Below are positions 40,691 through 48,642 of a stretch of 64,000 bases of DNA, one piece after another. The notes below the pieces were generated by a model. It worked only from the letters and a program-made list of their open reading frames with translations, had not been told where the DNA came from and searched no databases. The DNA lies in NCBI GenBank assembly GCA_016926955.1, contig JAFGNN010000074.1, positions 1 to 64,000 on the forward strand. The letters are read 5' to 3'. Each line of letters starts with the position of its first letter. The first letter of the stretch is position 1. This DNA is from Spirochaetales bacterium. GTDB lineage: Bacteria; Spirochaetota; Spirochaetia; Treponematales; UBA12059. The position numbers were made by a program, and so were the translations under genes.

Positions 40691-41695
40691 ATGAAACGCT
40701 CACTCGCTCTGATCGCCTGCGCCCTGATCCTCTCGGGACCCTGCCTTGCCCAGGACGCGGCGCTCCCTGCCGCCCCGAGCTTCAACGCCCTCCGCTTCTC
40801 GATGGACGCCCCGGGCAACGGCTACTTCTTCTCCTGGGAGCCCGCGATCGAGTTCTCCGACTGGAGCCTTGACCTCCTCGGCGGCTACGGGCAGGCGTAC
40901 TCCGACGGATCCAGCTTCCTCGACAGCCTGCTCTATCGGGGCGGCGTCGGATTCACCCACGGCATCGCGTCGGCCGGGCTCGCTTTCGGAAAGGGCTTCC
41001 CCCTGCTCGCCTACGCCCCGCTCGGAATCCAGACCGGCGCTTCAGCGGCGGCCCGCCTCGAGTTGAGCTCCGCCTTGAACCTGCAACAGTACGCCTTCTA
41101 CGGACGACTCGACAATCTCGGGCAGCGTCGCGACGACGCGCTCTACGGCGTCACGTCGGCGTTCGGAACCTTCTACGAGGGCGTCGGCGCCGAGTTCGGG
41201 TACCGCACCGACCTTTCGACCTTTCGCGACGAGGACGGCGGCCTGTCCTGGGGCCTCCAGAACGCCGCGCGGCTCGCGCTCGCCGGCGACGCCCTCTCGG
41301 TCGCGTGCCTGCTGGGGTACGTCGAACAGGGCGAATCCGGCCTGGCGGGCGGTTTCCGCTACGACTTCTCAAGCTTCGCGCCGGGCGTGCCCGCGGGACT
41401 GGCGGGCGGCAACGCGGTCGCGGCGCTCGAAGCGCGGGCGCGCGCCTTCCCGCTCTCCTGGTTCGGCCGGATTCCCTTCGTTTCATCCATGCTCTACTTC
41501 GGCGGGATCGCCGGCGCGGCAGCCTTCCTGGAGCGCGGGGAGCCCGTCGAGTCGCTCGAAACGCCCTGGTACCTCGGGTTCGGCGGCGGCTTGCTCTTCT
41601 TCGAGCTCGACATCTGCCTGAGCTACGGCTACAGCCCGCTCTCAGGCTGGGTGCTCAAGTTCCAGATGCGCTCGAAAGGGTTGGACAAGCGCTGA
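40691..41695 (+). CDS. Predicted outer-membrane beta-barrel protein, second
   Basis: The 334-residue protein has a signal peptide (about 1-21, LSGPCLAQ-D) and a strand-rich Gly/Tyr/Phe-rich body, ending FELDICLSYGYSPLSGWVLKFQMRS. The ATG at 40691 is chosen because GGAGG lies five bases upstream; an ATG at 40679 is too close to the preceding stop. A Cys in the signal region (GPCLA) is not a good lipobox. It is the last gene of the long co-oriented run that starts with the RiPP precursor, since a new promoter follows. Confidence 0.65.
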   Translation: MKRSLALIACALILSGPCLAQDAALPAAPSFNALRFSMDAPGNGYFFSWEPAIEFSDWSLDLLGGYGQAYSDGSSFLDSLLYRGGVGFTHGIASAGLAFGKGFPLLAYAPLGIQTGASAAARLELSSALNLQQYAFYGRLDNLGQRRDDALYGVTSAFGTFYEGVGAEFGYRTDLSTFRDEDGGLSWGLQNAARLALAGDALSVACLLGYVEQGESGLAGGFRYDFSSFAPGVPAGLAGGNAVAALEARARAFPLSWFGRIPFVSSMLYFGGIAGAAAFLERGEPVESLETPWYLGFGGGLLFFELDICLSYGYSPLSGWVLKFQMRSKGLDKR

Positions 41696-41713
41696 GCGCG
41701 CCGACCGCGTCGC

Positions 41714-41742
41714 TTGATCGCGCAGGTTCCCCGTCCTACACT
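41714..41742 (+). promoter_or_regulatory. Sigma-70 promoter of the patB-like gene
   Basis: TTGATC (41714-41719) and TACACT (41737-41742) are separated by 17 bases. This starts a new transcription unit after the RiPP/export gene run. Confidence 0.55.
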
Positions 41743-41791
41743 CCCCTGCGCCGCCACCGATGCCGTGAGCGCGGGCGGCGCGGAGGTCCCC

Positions 41792-42976
41792 ATGCCCTAC
41801 GACTTCGACTCGCTTCTCGACCGCGTCCCGACCAACTCGATCAAGTGGAGCTACCGCCGCGAGCTCGCCGGGCGCGACGACCTCATTCCGATGTGGGTGG
41901 CGGACATGGATTTCGCCGTGGCGCCGCAAATCGCCGAGGCGGTCCGCGCGCGCGCGGCGCATCCGGTCTACGGCTATCCGGGAAGGCCTGACGGCTATTT
42001 CGAGGCGTTCAGGGCCTGGGCGCTCCGGCGCTACGGGTGGGGAATCGCGCGGGAATGGCTGGTCCACGTCCCGGGCGTCGTGCCTGCCGTCAACCTGGCG
42101 GTGCAGGCGTTCACGGAGCCGGGCGACGGCGTCGTCATCCAGGGGCCGGTCTACCACCCCTTCCGCCAGGCGGCCGAGCGGAACGGGCGGCGCGTGGTCG
42201 ACAATCCGCTCAGGCTGGTCGGCACGCGCTGGACTTTCGACCTCGAGGACCTCGGGCGCGAGGCGGACGAAGGGACGAAGCTCCTCATCCTCTCGAATCC
42301 GCACAACCCCGTGGGGCGCGCCTGGTCGCGCGATGAATTGTCGGCTCTCGCGGAGCTCTGCGCGCGGAAAAACCTCGTCGTGGTGTCCGACGAGATCCAC
42401 GCGGACCTGCTCGAACCCGGCGCCCGCCACGTCCCGTTCGCCGCCGTCTCGGCCGACGCGGCCGCGCGCTCGATAACCTGCCACTCGGCCTCGAAGGGCT
42501 TCAACATCGCGGGCTTCAATACCGCGTGCGCGGTCATCCCGGACTCTGGGCTTCGCGCGCGCTTCGAGGCCATGGTGGCGCGGTTCGGTCTCGGGACGCC
42601 GAACGCCTTCGGCCTCGTGGCGCAGGAAGCCGCTTACGCGCGCGGCGAAGCCTGGCTCGAGGAACTCCTCGTCTACCTCCGGGGGAATTTTGAGCGGCTC
42701 CGCGAGGCGCTCGCGCCGACCCCGATCATCGTCCACCCGCTCGAGGGCACTTACCTGGCCTGGCTCGATTGCGGCGCCCTCATGCTCGACGACGCCGCGC
42801 TCAAGCGCTTCTTCATCGAAATGGCCGGCGTCTGGCTCGACGAGGGAATCAAGTTCGGAAGCGAGGGTTCCGGCTTCATGCGCATGAACCTGGCCTGTCC
42901 CCGCGCCACGCTCGACGAGGCGCTCGGACGGATTCGGGACGCGCTCGAGGCGCTGCCGGGCGTCGAGCTCGCATAG
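41792..42976 (+). CDS. patB: PatB/MalY-type PLP-dependent C-S lyase (cystathionine beta-lyase)
   Basis: The 394-residue fold-type I aminotransferase-like enzyme has WVADMDF near 30 (a hallmark of MalY/PatB), the SNPHNPVGR motif near 168, SDEIHADL near 200, and the PLP lysine K235 in HSASKGFNIAGF. It breaks cystathionine or other cysteine conjugates into a thiol, pyruvate and ammonia, in the cytoplasm. GGAGG lies five bases before ATG 41792 and a promoter lies just upstream. A link to Cys supply for the neighbouring RiPP is conceivable but not shown. Confidence 0.9.
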   Translation: MPYDFDSLLDRVPTNSIKWSYRRELAGRDDLIPMWVADMDFAVAPQIAEAVRARAAHPVYGYPGRPDGYFEAFRAWALRRYGWGIAREWLVHVPGVVPAVNLAVQAFTEPGDGVVIQGPVYHPFRQAAERNGRRVVDNPLRLVGTRWTFDLEDLGREADEGTKLLILSNPHNPVGRAWSRDELSALAELCARKNLVVVSDEIHADLLEPGARHVPFAAVSADAAARSITCHSASKGFNIAGFNTACAVIPDSGLRARFEAMVARFGLGTPNAFGLVAQEAAYARGEAWLEELLVYLRGNFERLREALAPTPIIVHPLEGTYLAWLDCGALMLDDAALKRFFIEMAGVWLDEGIKFGSEGSGFMRMNLACPRATLDEALGRIRDALEALPGVELA

Positions 42977-43034
42977 CGGCGCTCGACCCGCCCGCGGCGG
43001 TCCCGGGAATCGGAGCGCCGCGGGCTTGCCGCGT

Positions 43035-43895
43035 TCAGCGGTCCCAGAGCCCTCGGTGGTCGCGCACGTACTCCGCCAGGGTGAAGGGTTCGCGGCCCAG
43101 GAGGCGCTCCGCCTCGCCCGTGACGCGCGCGGCCATGCCGCGCTTCGTGTTCGCGTAGAGCCAGGTGGTGACCAGCGCGAACAGGAAGGGTTCCTTCGCG
43201 CCGAGCCGCCTGAGGAAGAAGGCAAGCGGGGAAGGGTTCCGGTAGCGGATTTCGCGGCCGAGCTCGCGCGAAAAGACGCGGGCCACCTCGTGGTAATCGA
43301 GAGCTTCGGACCCGGTCAGGTCCCAGGCCGCATCGCCCGTGCCGATTTCGACGAGGGCCTTCGCCGCGATTTCGCCCAAGTCGCGCGCGTCGATGAAGCT
43401 GGTCTTCGCGTCCCCGACGGGCAGGAAGAGTTCGTCGCGGTCGCGGATCTCCGCGCGGTGGACGCCGCCGAGGTTCTGCATGAAGAAGGAGCAGCGCAGG
43501 AAGACGCGCTCCTGTCCCGAGCGCTCCAGGAAGTCCTCGACGGCGCGGTGCGGGACGAGCTTGTTGTCCTCGATGCCGATCAGCGAAAGGAAGACGACCC
43601 GGCGCACGCCGGCCTTTCGCGCGGCTTCGAGCGCGGGGTACATGTCCCGCTTCGGGTTCGATATGTGAGGGGGTCTCAGGACGAACATCGAGCTGATGCC
43701 GGCGAAGGCGGCTTCGAAGGTTTCGCTCGCGCCGAAGTCGAAGCGGACGGGCTCGACCGCGTCGCCGAAGCGCTTTTCGACGCGCGAGGGGTCGGTGCCG
43801 GCCGCGCGGGGTCGGACGCCGCGCCGCAGCAGGGCCGCCACGGTTTCCGCTCCGACGGTGCCGAGCGCTCCGATGACCAGTATCTCCGGGTTCAT
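43035..43895 (-). CDS. NmrA-like NAD(P)-binding oxidoreductase
   Basis: The 286-residue Rossmann protein has the nucleotide-binding motif VIGALGTVGAETV at residue 6 and the NmrA-family blocks MFVLRPPHI, VVFLSLIGIEDN and FLRCSFFMQN. Members are atypical short-chain reductases or redox sensors, often similar to quinone oxidoreductase QOR2. AAAGGAG lies six bases upstream of ATG 43895. It is divergent from a TetR regulator, which probably controls it from the shared 91-bp intergenic region. Confidence 0.85.
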   Translation of the reverse strand: MNPEILVIGALGTVGAETVAALLRRGVRPRAAGTDPSRVEKRFGDAVEPVRFDFGASETFEAAFAGISSMFVLRPPHISNPKRDMYPALEAARKAGVRRVVFLSLIGIEDNKLVPHRAVEDFLERSGQERVFLRCSFFMQNLGGVHRAEIRDRDELFLPVGDAKTSFIDARDLGEIAAKALVEIGTGDAAWDLTGSEALDYHEVARVFSRELGREIRYRNPSPLAFFLRRLGAKEPFLFALVTTWLYANTKRGMAARVTGEAERLLGREPFTLAEYVRDHRGLWDR

Positions 43896-43939
43896 GCGTG
43901 CTCCTTTGAGGATGCGGACCCTACCAGAACGCGGGGGCT

Positions 43940-43968
43940 TTGACAATAGGTGGAACGGTCGGTATAGT
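43940..43968 (+). promoter_or_regulatory. Sigma-70 promoter of the TetR gene
   Basis: TTGACA (43940-43945) and TATAGT (43963-43968) with a 17-base spacer form the best sigma-70 promoter in the window. It lies 19 bases before the TetR ATG, in the divergent NmrA/TetR gap, so TetR autoregulation is likely. Confidence 0.75.
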
Positions 43969-43986
43969 GCTGTCGGAGGCGCGAGG

Positions 43987-44670
43987 ATGGCTACGCGAAG
44001 CGGGCGCGGATCGATGGCAGCGAAAAAGGGCGCGGTCGGGATCGTTCCCGAAACCACGGAAGCTCCGGCGACAGCCGAGGCGCTTCCGTCGCGCGAACGC
44101 ATCGTGGAGACGGCGATGCGGCTCTTCGAGGAGCGCGGCTACCACGCCACCGGCATCGCCGAGCTGGTCAAGGAAAGCGGCGCGCCGCGCGGCTCGGTCT
44201 ACTTCCACTTTCCCGGCGGCAAGGAGCAGATCGCCGTGGAGGCGGTGGAGCGCGCCGGCGCCCGTCTGGCCGGCCGCGTCCGCGAGAATTTCCCGAAAAG
44301 CGGGCCGGAGGGGAAGCTCGACTGCGACGGCGCCCTCGTCGCCTTCCTGGAGCGGGTGGCCTTCCAGGTGGAGCGCTCGGGGTTCCGCGCCGGCGGACCG
44401 CTCCTCATCGTCGCCTCCGAGACGGCGAGCGGGGGCGGGCTGATCGGCGACGCCTGCCGGAAGGCCTACGAGGGCCTGGCGACCGCCTTCCGCGAGGCGC
44501 TCGAAGCCTGCGGCTGCGCGGCGGAGGCGGCTTCCTCGCTCGCCCTGACGATCCTGGCGGCCGTCGAGGGCGCCATCGTTCTGTCGCGGAGCTTCCGTTC
44601 GGCCGACCCGCTCAGGCGCGTGGCCGCGGATCTTGGCGTGTTGCTGCGCGCGGCTTCGAGCCGCGCATGA
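43987..44670 (+). CDS. TetR-family transcriptional regulator (LmrA/YxaF-like)
   Basis: The 227-residue regulator begins with a ~33-residue disordered N-terminus. The TetR helix-turn-helix follows at about 36-80 (RIVETAMRLFEERGYHATGIAELVKESGAPRG, then SVYFHFPGGKEQI), continuing into a ligand domain rich in small residues. FHFPGGKEQ is typical of the LmrA/YxaF/AcrR branch. It is divergent from the NmrA-like reductase and overlaps or abuts the following membrane protein gene, so both are likely targets. Confidence 0.88.
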   Translation: MATRSGRGSMAAKKGAVGIVPETTEAPATAEALPSRERIVETAMRLFEERGYHATGIAELVKESGAPRGSVYFHFPGGKEQIAVEAVERAGARLAGRVRENFPKSGPEGKLDCDGALVAFLERVAFQVERSGFRAGGPLLIVASETASGGGLIGDACRKAYEGLATAFREALEACGCAAEAASSLALTILAAVEGAIVLSRSFRSADPLRRVAADLGVLLRAASSRA

Positions 44671-44687
44671 AACAATCCGGAGGCATC

Positions 44688-45563
44688 ATGAAGCTCACCC
44701 GCACCGAAGGCGCGTTCGTCGCCCTCGTCGCCCTGCTCGCGCTCGCCGCGACGCTCGTTCCCATTCTTGACCGGAGCCCCGCCGCGGGACCCGGCGCCGT
44801 CGATTCTGCGCAGGGCGAGACCGTGACGCTCCACGGGCGCGGACCCTACCGCAACATGCCCGCCGACGTGGCGGTGCAGGGCTTGGCCCAGGACCTGGTG
44901 ACGCTCGGCCTGGCCGTCCCGCTCCTCGTCGCGGCGGCGTTCTGGAACCGGCGCGGCTCGGTCCGCTCGCGCGTCGCGCTTGCCGGCGTCTCGTTCTACT
45001 TCCTGGTGCAGTACACGATGTACCTGGCCATGGCCGCGTACAACGAGCTCTTCCTGGTCTGGACGGCGCTCGCGGGCCTGTCCCTCCACCTCGTCGTCCG
45101 CGCCGTCCTGCCCTTCGTCCGCGCCGGCTCGGACGCGATCGCCCCCGGGGCGCCCCGGGGGACGCGACGTTTCGTCGGCATCGTGCTTCTGGTGAACGGA
45201 GCGCTCATCGGCCTGCTCTGGCTCTCCGTCATCGTGCCGCCCCTGCTCGACGGCTCGCTCTATCCGGCCGGGCTCGCCCACCTGACCACCATGATCGTGC
45301 AGGGTTTCGACCTGGCTTTCTTCCTGCCCCCGTCGCTGATGGCCGGCGTCGCCATCCTGCGCGACAGGCCCGCGGGCCGCTGGGCCGCGCCCGCTTACGC
45401 CGTCTTCCTTTCGCTGCAGATGACGGCCCTGCTCGCCAAGATCGTCTGGATGTCCGCGGTCGGCGCGAGCGCGGGGCCGGCCCTCGTGCTAATCCCGGCC
45501 TTGCTGGTCTGCGCCGTCGCTGCGGCGGCCGCGGGTTTGCGCTCGCTGCCGGCGAGGGCGTAG
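44688..45563 (+). CDS. Integral membrane protein of unknown function
   Basis: The 291-residue protein has about seven to eight transmembrane helices, with one longer polar loop after the first helix (about 30-70) that should face outside. No transport or enzyme motif is recognised. CCGGAGG lies just before ATG 44688; an ATG at 44667 overlapping the TetR stop lacks a ribosome site. Co-orientation with TetR at an 18-base gap suggests co-transcription. Confidence 0.72.
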   Translation: MKLTRTEGAFVALVALLALAATLVPILDRSPAAGPGAVDSAQGETVTLHGRGPYRNMPADVAVQGLAQDLVTLGLAVPLLVAAAFWNRRGSVRSRVALAGVSFYFLVQYTMYLAMAAYNELFLVWTALAGLSLHLVVRAVLPFVRAGSDAIAPGAPRGTRRFVGIVLLVNGALIGLLWLSVIVPPLLDGSLYPAGLAHLTTMIVQGFDLAFFLPPSLMAGVAILRDRPAGRWAAPAYAVFLSLQMTALLAKIVWMSAVGASAGPALVLIPALLVCAVAAAAAGLRSLPARA

Positions 45564-45597
45564 GGACCGAGGTTCCGGCCGACGGGGGCTTCGCGGC

Positions 45598-46344
45598 TCA
45601 GCGGTCGGCCGTGCCGAGCAGGAGCAGGTTGGAGAAGAAGAGGATCTCGCCGGCCTTGAAGGCCGAGATTTCGGCGGCGAAGTCGACGTCGCCGCGCGAG
45701 AGGAAGCCGTACGCGTTCTCGCGCTCGACGGAGAGTCCGCGCGCGCTCGAGTCGAGGGCGGAGAGCAAGGCGCCCGTCCTGGCCCGCTCCGCGGTGATTG
45801 CCGACAGCACGCGGTCGACGCCGGCGAGCGTGCGGAACTCCGGGGCGTCGAAGCGCTCCGCGAAAATCGACGCTTCCCCGTCGGCGAACAGCGGCGTGCC
45901 GTTGAAGCTCGCCCGCCCGAAGGTCTTCCGGACGGCGTCGAAGTGGCTGGCCATTTCCGCGTCGAGCAGGGCCCGGTCGTCTTCGGCCAGGATGCCGCCG
46001 GCCCGAGCGACAACCAGTTCGCGGACGCGCTGCAACGATTCGGCGGCCGTCGCGAGCCAGCCATCGCGGACCGAGTGGTACGACACCAGGTCGGCCGAGT
46101 TGCGGAGCGTGGCGGAAATGGCGCCGATGTTCGAGACCACCTTCTCGAAAATGGCGCGCGAGGCGGGGTCGTCGGTCCACAGCATGAGGCCGGAAGAGAG
46201 CCTTCGCAGATTGTCGTCGAGATCGTGACCGCGCGCGGAGAGCTGGCGCGCGAGGAAGTCGAGGCTCGAGAAGTCCTGCGATCCGGCGGATCCGAGGGCG
46301 AGGGCGGCAAGGATGGGGAGCGCGGCGGATCTAAGCTTGTTCAT
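45598..46344 (-). CDS. Flagellin-fold protein with a Sec signal peptide
   Basis: In this 248-residue protein residues 1-22 form a signal peptide (basic MNKLR, hydrophobic core, ALGSAGSQ). The mature part reads like flagellin D0/D1 ends joined together. The N-terminal block has NLRRLSSGLMLWTDDPASRA near 45, LQRVRELVV near 103 and ASFNGTPLFADG near 145. The C-terminal block has ITAERARTGALLSALDS near 180 and GDVDFAAEISAFKAGEIL near 215, matching the flagellin pattern LSSGLRINSAADD...RIRDVDMAEE. True flagellins use the flagellar type III path and have no signal peptide. No Shine-Dalgarno is seen upstream. It may be a periplasmic filament, an adhesin or a flagellin-derived envelope protein. Confidence 0.65.
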   Translation of the reverse strand: MNKLRSAALPILAALALGSAGSQDFSSLDFLARQLSARGHDLDDNLRRLSSGLMLWTDDPASRAIFEKVVSNIGAISATLRNSADLVSYHSVRDGWLATAAESLQRVRELVVARAGGILAEDDRALLDAEMASHFDAVRKTFGRASFNGTPLFADGEASIFAERFDAPEFRTLAGVDRVLSAITAERARTGALLSALDSSARGLSVERENAYGFLSRGDVDFAAEISAFKAGEILFFSNLLLLGTADR

Positions 46345-46364
46345 ATTTAAAACAGAATATAGCG

Positions 46365-46862
46365 CTAAACGGATGCCGAGCCAAGGTCCTTGCCCGGCGA
46401 CCCGCGGGGCGCGGACCCTTGCCGTCGGGCAGCGGCCCGGATCAGATGGCGCGTCGACAGGCGCCGGCTCACGAAATTCCACACGAACATGGCGGATACG
46501 GCGGAGATCTTGGCGAAGGCGTAATGCAGGCCGCGCCTGACCACGGGGCCGAGCGCGACGAGGACGCCCGTATGGATGCCGGCCCCGGCGGCCGCGCTGA
46601 CGGCGAAGAAAAGCAGTTCCTTGTGGAGGTGGCCGCGGGGAACCTTGGGGAAGACCCAGCGACGGCCTATCACGAAGGTGACGGCGAGCCCCGCGAGCAT
46701 GCCGATGGTGCCGGCCGCGAGGATTCCGATCCGGGTCAGCTCCATGAGGATGCCGACGAGCGAATAGTCGAGCGCGGCGGAGGGCACGCTGGCCAGCACC
46801 GCGCGGGAAAACTGGACGCGCTTGCCGTGGTGCTCGCCGGTGAGGAGTTTTTTCAGGGTCAT
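46365..46862 (-). CDS. GtrA-like membrane protein
   Basis: The 165-residue protein has four predicted transmembrane helices and GtrA-family blocks: FSRAVLASVPSAALDYSL near 18, FVIGRRWVFP near 63, and FVWNFVSRRLST near 127. GtrA proteins are thought to flip polyprenyl-linked sugars for cell-surface polysaccharides. It lies 20 bases upstream of the flagellin-like gene on the same strand. No glycosyltransferase is adjacent. Confidence 0.85.
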   Translation of the reverse strand: MTLKKLLTGEHHGKRVQFSRAVLASVPSAALDYSLVGILMELTRIGILAAGTIGMLAGLAVTFVIGRRWVFPKVPRGHLHKELLFFAVSAAAGAGIHTGVLVALGPVVRRGLHYAFAKISAVSAMFVWNFVSRRLSTRHLIRAAARRQGSAPRGSPGKDLGSASV

Positions 46863-46912
46863 GCGGGGAGGACTTTAGCGGCGGGCGCGGGGACGGTCAA
46901 GTTGGGGCTCCC

Positions 46913-47179
46913 GCCTTCCGCGCGAGCGGGGGCGCGAGCTCCATCCACGCGCTCTATACCTACGGCTGTTGGTACGTCTTCGCGAACCCGTCGGATTCGG
47001 GCGCCACCTGGGCGACGACGACACTGGACTGCAAATGGGCTGCCGACACGACCTGCGTCATTCAGGGGAACTGCATCGACCTGGCGCTTTCGGGCGGCAC
47101 GCTTTACGTCCTGGCCAAGTCCGGGACCGCCCGGGCGGCGGAGTCGGCGACCGCGCAGCCTCAGCCCTGGATCGACTGA
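46913..47179 (+). pseudogene. Orphan C-terminal fragment of a secreted protein
   Basis: A stretch of 88 codons has sensible composition and four Cys (YTYGCWYVF, TLDCKW, TTCVIQGNCID), then SGGTLYVLAKSG and a stop at 47177. There is no start codon, ribosome site or signal sequence ahead, so it looks like the 3' remnant of a larger extracellular beta-rich protein. The family is not recognised. Confidence 0.4.
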
Positions 47180-47232
47180 GCGCCGCCCGGGGCGGAGAGC
47201 CTTCGGCCGGGGTTGGGTGGAGCGCGAGGAAC

Positions 47233-47270
47233 GGGCAGCCCCGGAATCCGGTTGATTCCGGGGCCTGCCC
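47233..47270. terminator. Long GC-rich stem-loop in a convergent intergenic region
   Basis: GGGCAG-CCCCGGAAT pairs with ATTCCGGGG-CTGCCC (one bulged C, 7-base loop). A second small hairpin AAGTCC-TGAC-GGACTT followed by TT lies near 47332-47349. Both sit between the fragment on the plus strand and the dehydrogenase gene ending at 47380 on the minus strand, so a bidirectional stop is likely. Confidence 0.5.
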
Positions 47271-47379
47271 TCGCGTGCGAGCGGTGAATGGCGGATACCG
47301 CTCGAACGCGGCCTGTTTCAGCCGTCCGAAGAAGTCCTGACGGACTTTTCGTCCGGCCCTTCCCCGTACGATGACCCGA

Positions 47380-48642
47380 TCAGATCTCCGGCCAGGCTTC
47401 GAGCAGGTACTTTTCGGCGTCCGCGTTCCAGAGGCCGCGCTCCGCGGCGCAGAGCCCGTGGAGTCGCTCGAAGCGCGGATCGGAGCGGCCGAGCTCGGCG
47501 AAGTCGGCGATGGCGGTCATGGGCATGGAGACGCCGACGTAGACGAGCTTCTTTCCGGCGGGCCTGTCGGGCAGGGTGAGCGTGGCTTCCGCGGCGGAAT
47601 CGAGGCCGCCGACGTGGGTGACCATGACGGCCGGGTTGATGGTTCCGGCGGATGAGAGCGCGAGCGACTCGCGCATGTCGTCGGTGTTGCCGCCCGTGGT
47701 GCCGACCACGTGGGTGGCCCCGTAGTGCACCTCGTAGAAGTTGACGCGCGCCGAGAAGGCGGTGTCCGTCGGGCCCGCGAAGAAGTTCAGGCAGCCGTCG
47801 CGGCCGAGGATGCGGTCGCCCTGCTCGACGGCGGCCGCGACGGGCGCGAACACGAACACGTCGTCGAAGCCCGCGCCGTCAGACATGGCGCGGAGGCTGG
47901 CGACGGGATCGGCAAGGGGCGCGGTGTTGACGAAGAGCAGCTCGGTGCCGGACTCGGCGGCTTTTTCCGCGGGGAAGAGCTCGCGCGCGCGGGCGAGCCG
48001 GCCTTCATCGATGTCGGTGACGACGAGGAGGGCGGGGGCGCGGCCCGAGTGCAGGGCGTAATCGACGGCCCCGAGGCCCATGGGGCCGCCTCCCGCGACG
48101 ATGGCCATGCGGCCTCCGGCTTTCGTCCCCATCTCGTGCTCGTAGCTGCCCGGCCTCGCGTGCCACGCGGCGTGGAAGGCGCCGACGATGCACGACATGG
48201 GTTCGGCGAGCGAAGCCTGGAAGAAAGCGTCGCCCGAATATTCGAGCAGGCAGTCGAGTTCCATGACCTCAGGCGGCATGATGGCGTAGGTGGCGTCGCC
48301 GCCGCAGTGGCGGTAGGAGTATCCGGGCGAGTCCATGCTGCCCTTGTAGTTCAGCGCGGGCTGGATGGCGAAGCGCGCGCCTTCGCGATACCGGTCCTTC
48401 CACTTCGCGCCGACCTGGACGATGACGCCGGCGCTCTCGTGGCCGACGATGACGGGATTCCTGTCCACGTCCTTCGGGACGCGCTTGTGGTCCGGACCGA
48501 GCGCGGCCGCCTTGTAGGTTGACATGCAGATCGAGTCCGAGACGTTGCGTACCAGGATCTCGTCGTCCTTGATCGGGGGCAGCTCGAACTCCTCGAGCCG
48601 GAGGTCTTTCTTTCCGTAAAGCCGCACGGCTTTGGTTCTCAT
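47380..48642 (-). CDS. Medium-chain zinc-type dehydrogenase, sugar/polyol-phosphate (YggP/SorE-like)
   Basis: The 420-residue MDR enzyme has VGHESAGVIVQVG near 67, a structural region around YRHCGGDATYAIMP, and the Rossmann motif VAGGGPMGLGAVDYAL near 185. Length and blocks such as LAEPMSCIVGAFHA match L-sorbose-1-phosphate reductase and E. coli YggP, which is also linked to a mannitol-type PTS. It is the last gene of the PTS operon (GGAGG seven bases upstream, four-base overlap with the kinase gene). No mtlD is seen, so it probably oxidises the hexitol phosphate made by the PTS. The regiochemistry is unknown. Confidence 0.8.
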   Translation of the reverse strand: MRTKAVRLYGKKDLRLEEFELPPIKDDEILVRNVSDSICMSTYKAAALGPDHKRVPKDVDRNPVIVGHESAGVIVQVGAKWKDRYREGARFAIQPALNYKGSMDSPGYSYRHCGGDATYAIMPPEVMELDCLLEYSGDAFFQASLAEPMSCIVGAFHAAWHARPGSYEHEMGTKAGGRMAIVAGGGPMGLGAVDYALHSGRAPALLVVTDIDEGRLARARELFPAEKAAESGTELLFVNTAPLADPVASLRAMSDGAGFDDVFVFAPVAAAVEQGDRILGRDGCLNFFAGPTDTAFSARVNFYEVHYGATHVVGTTGGNTDDMRESLALSSAGTINPAVMVTHVGGLDSAAEATLTLPDRPAGKKLVYVGVSMPMTAIADFAELGRSDPRFERLHGLCAAERGLWNADAEKYLLEAWPEI

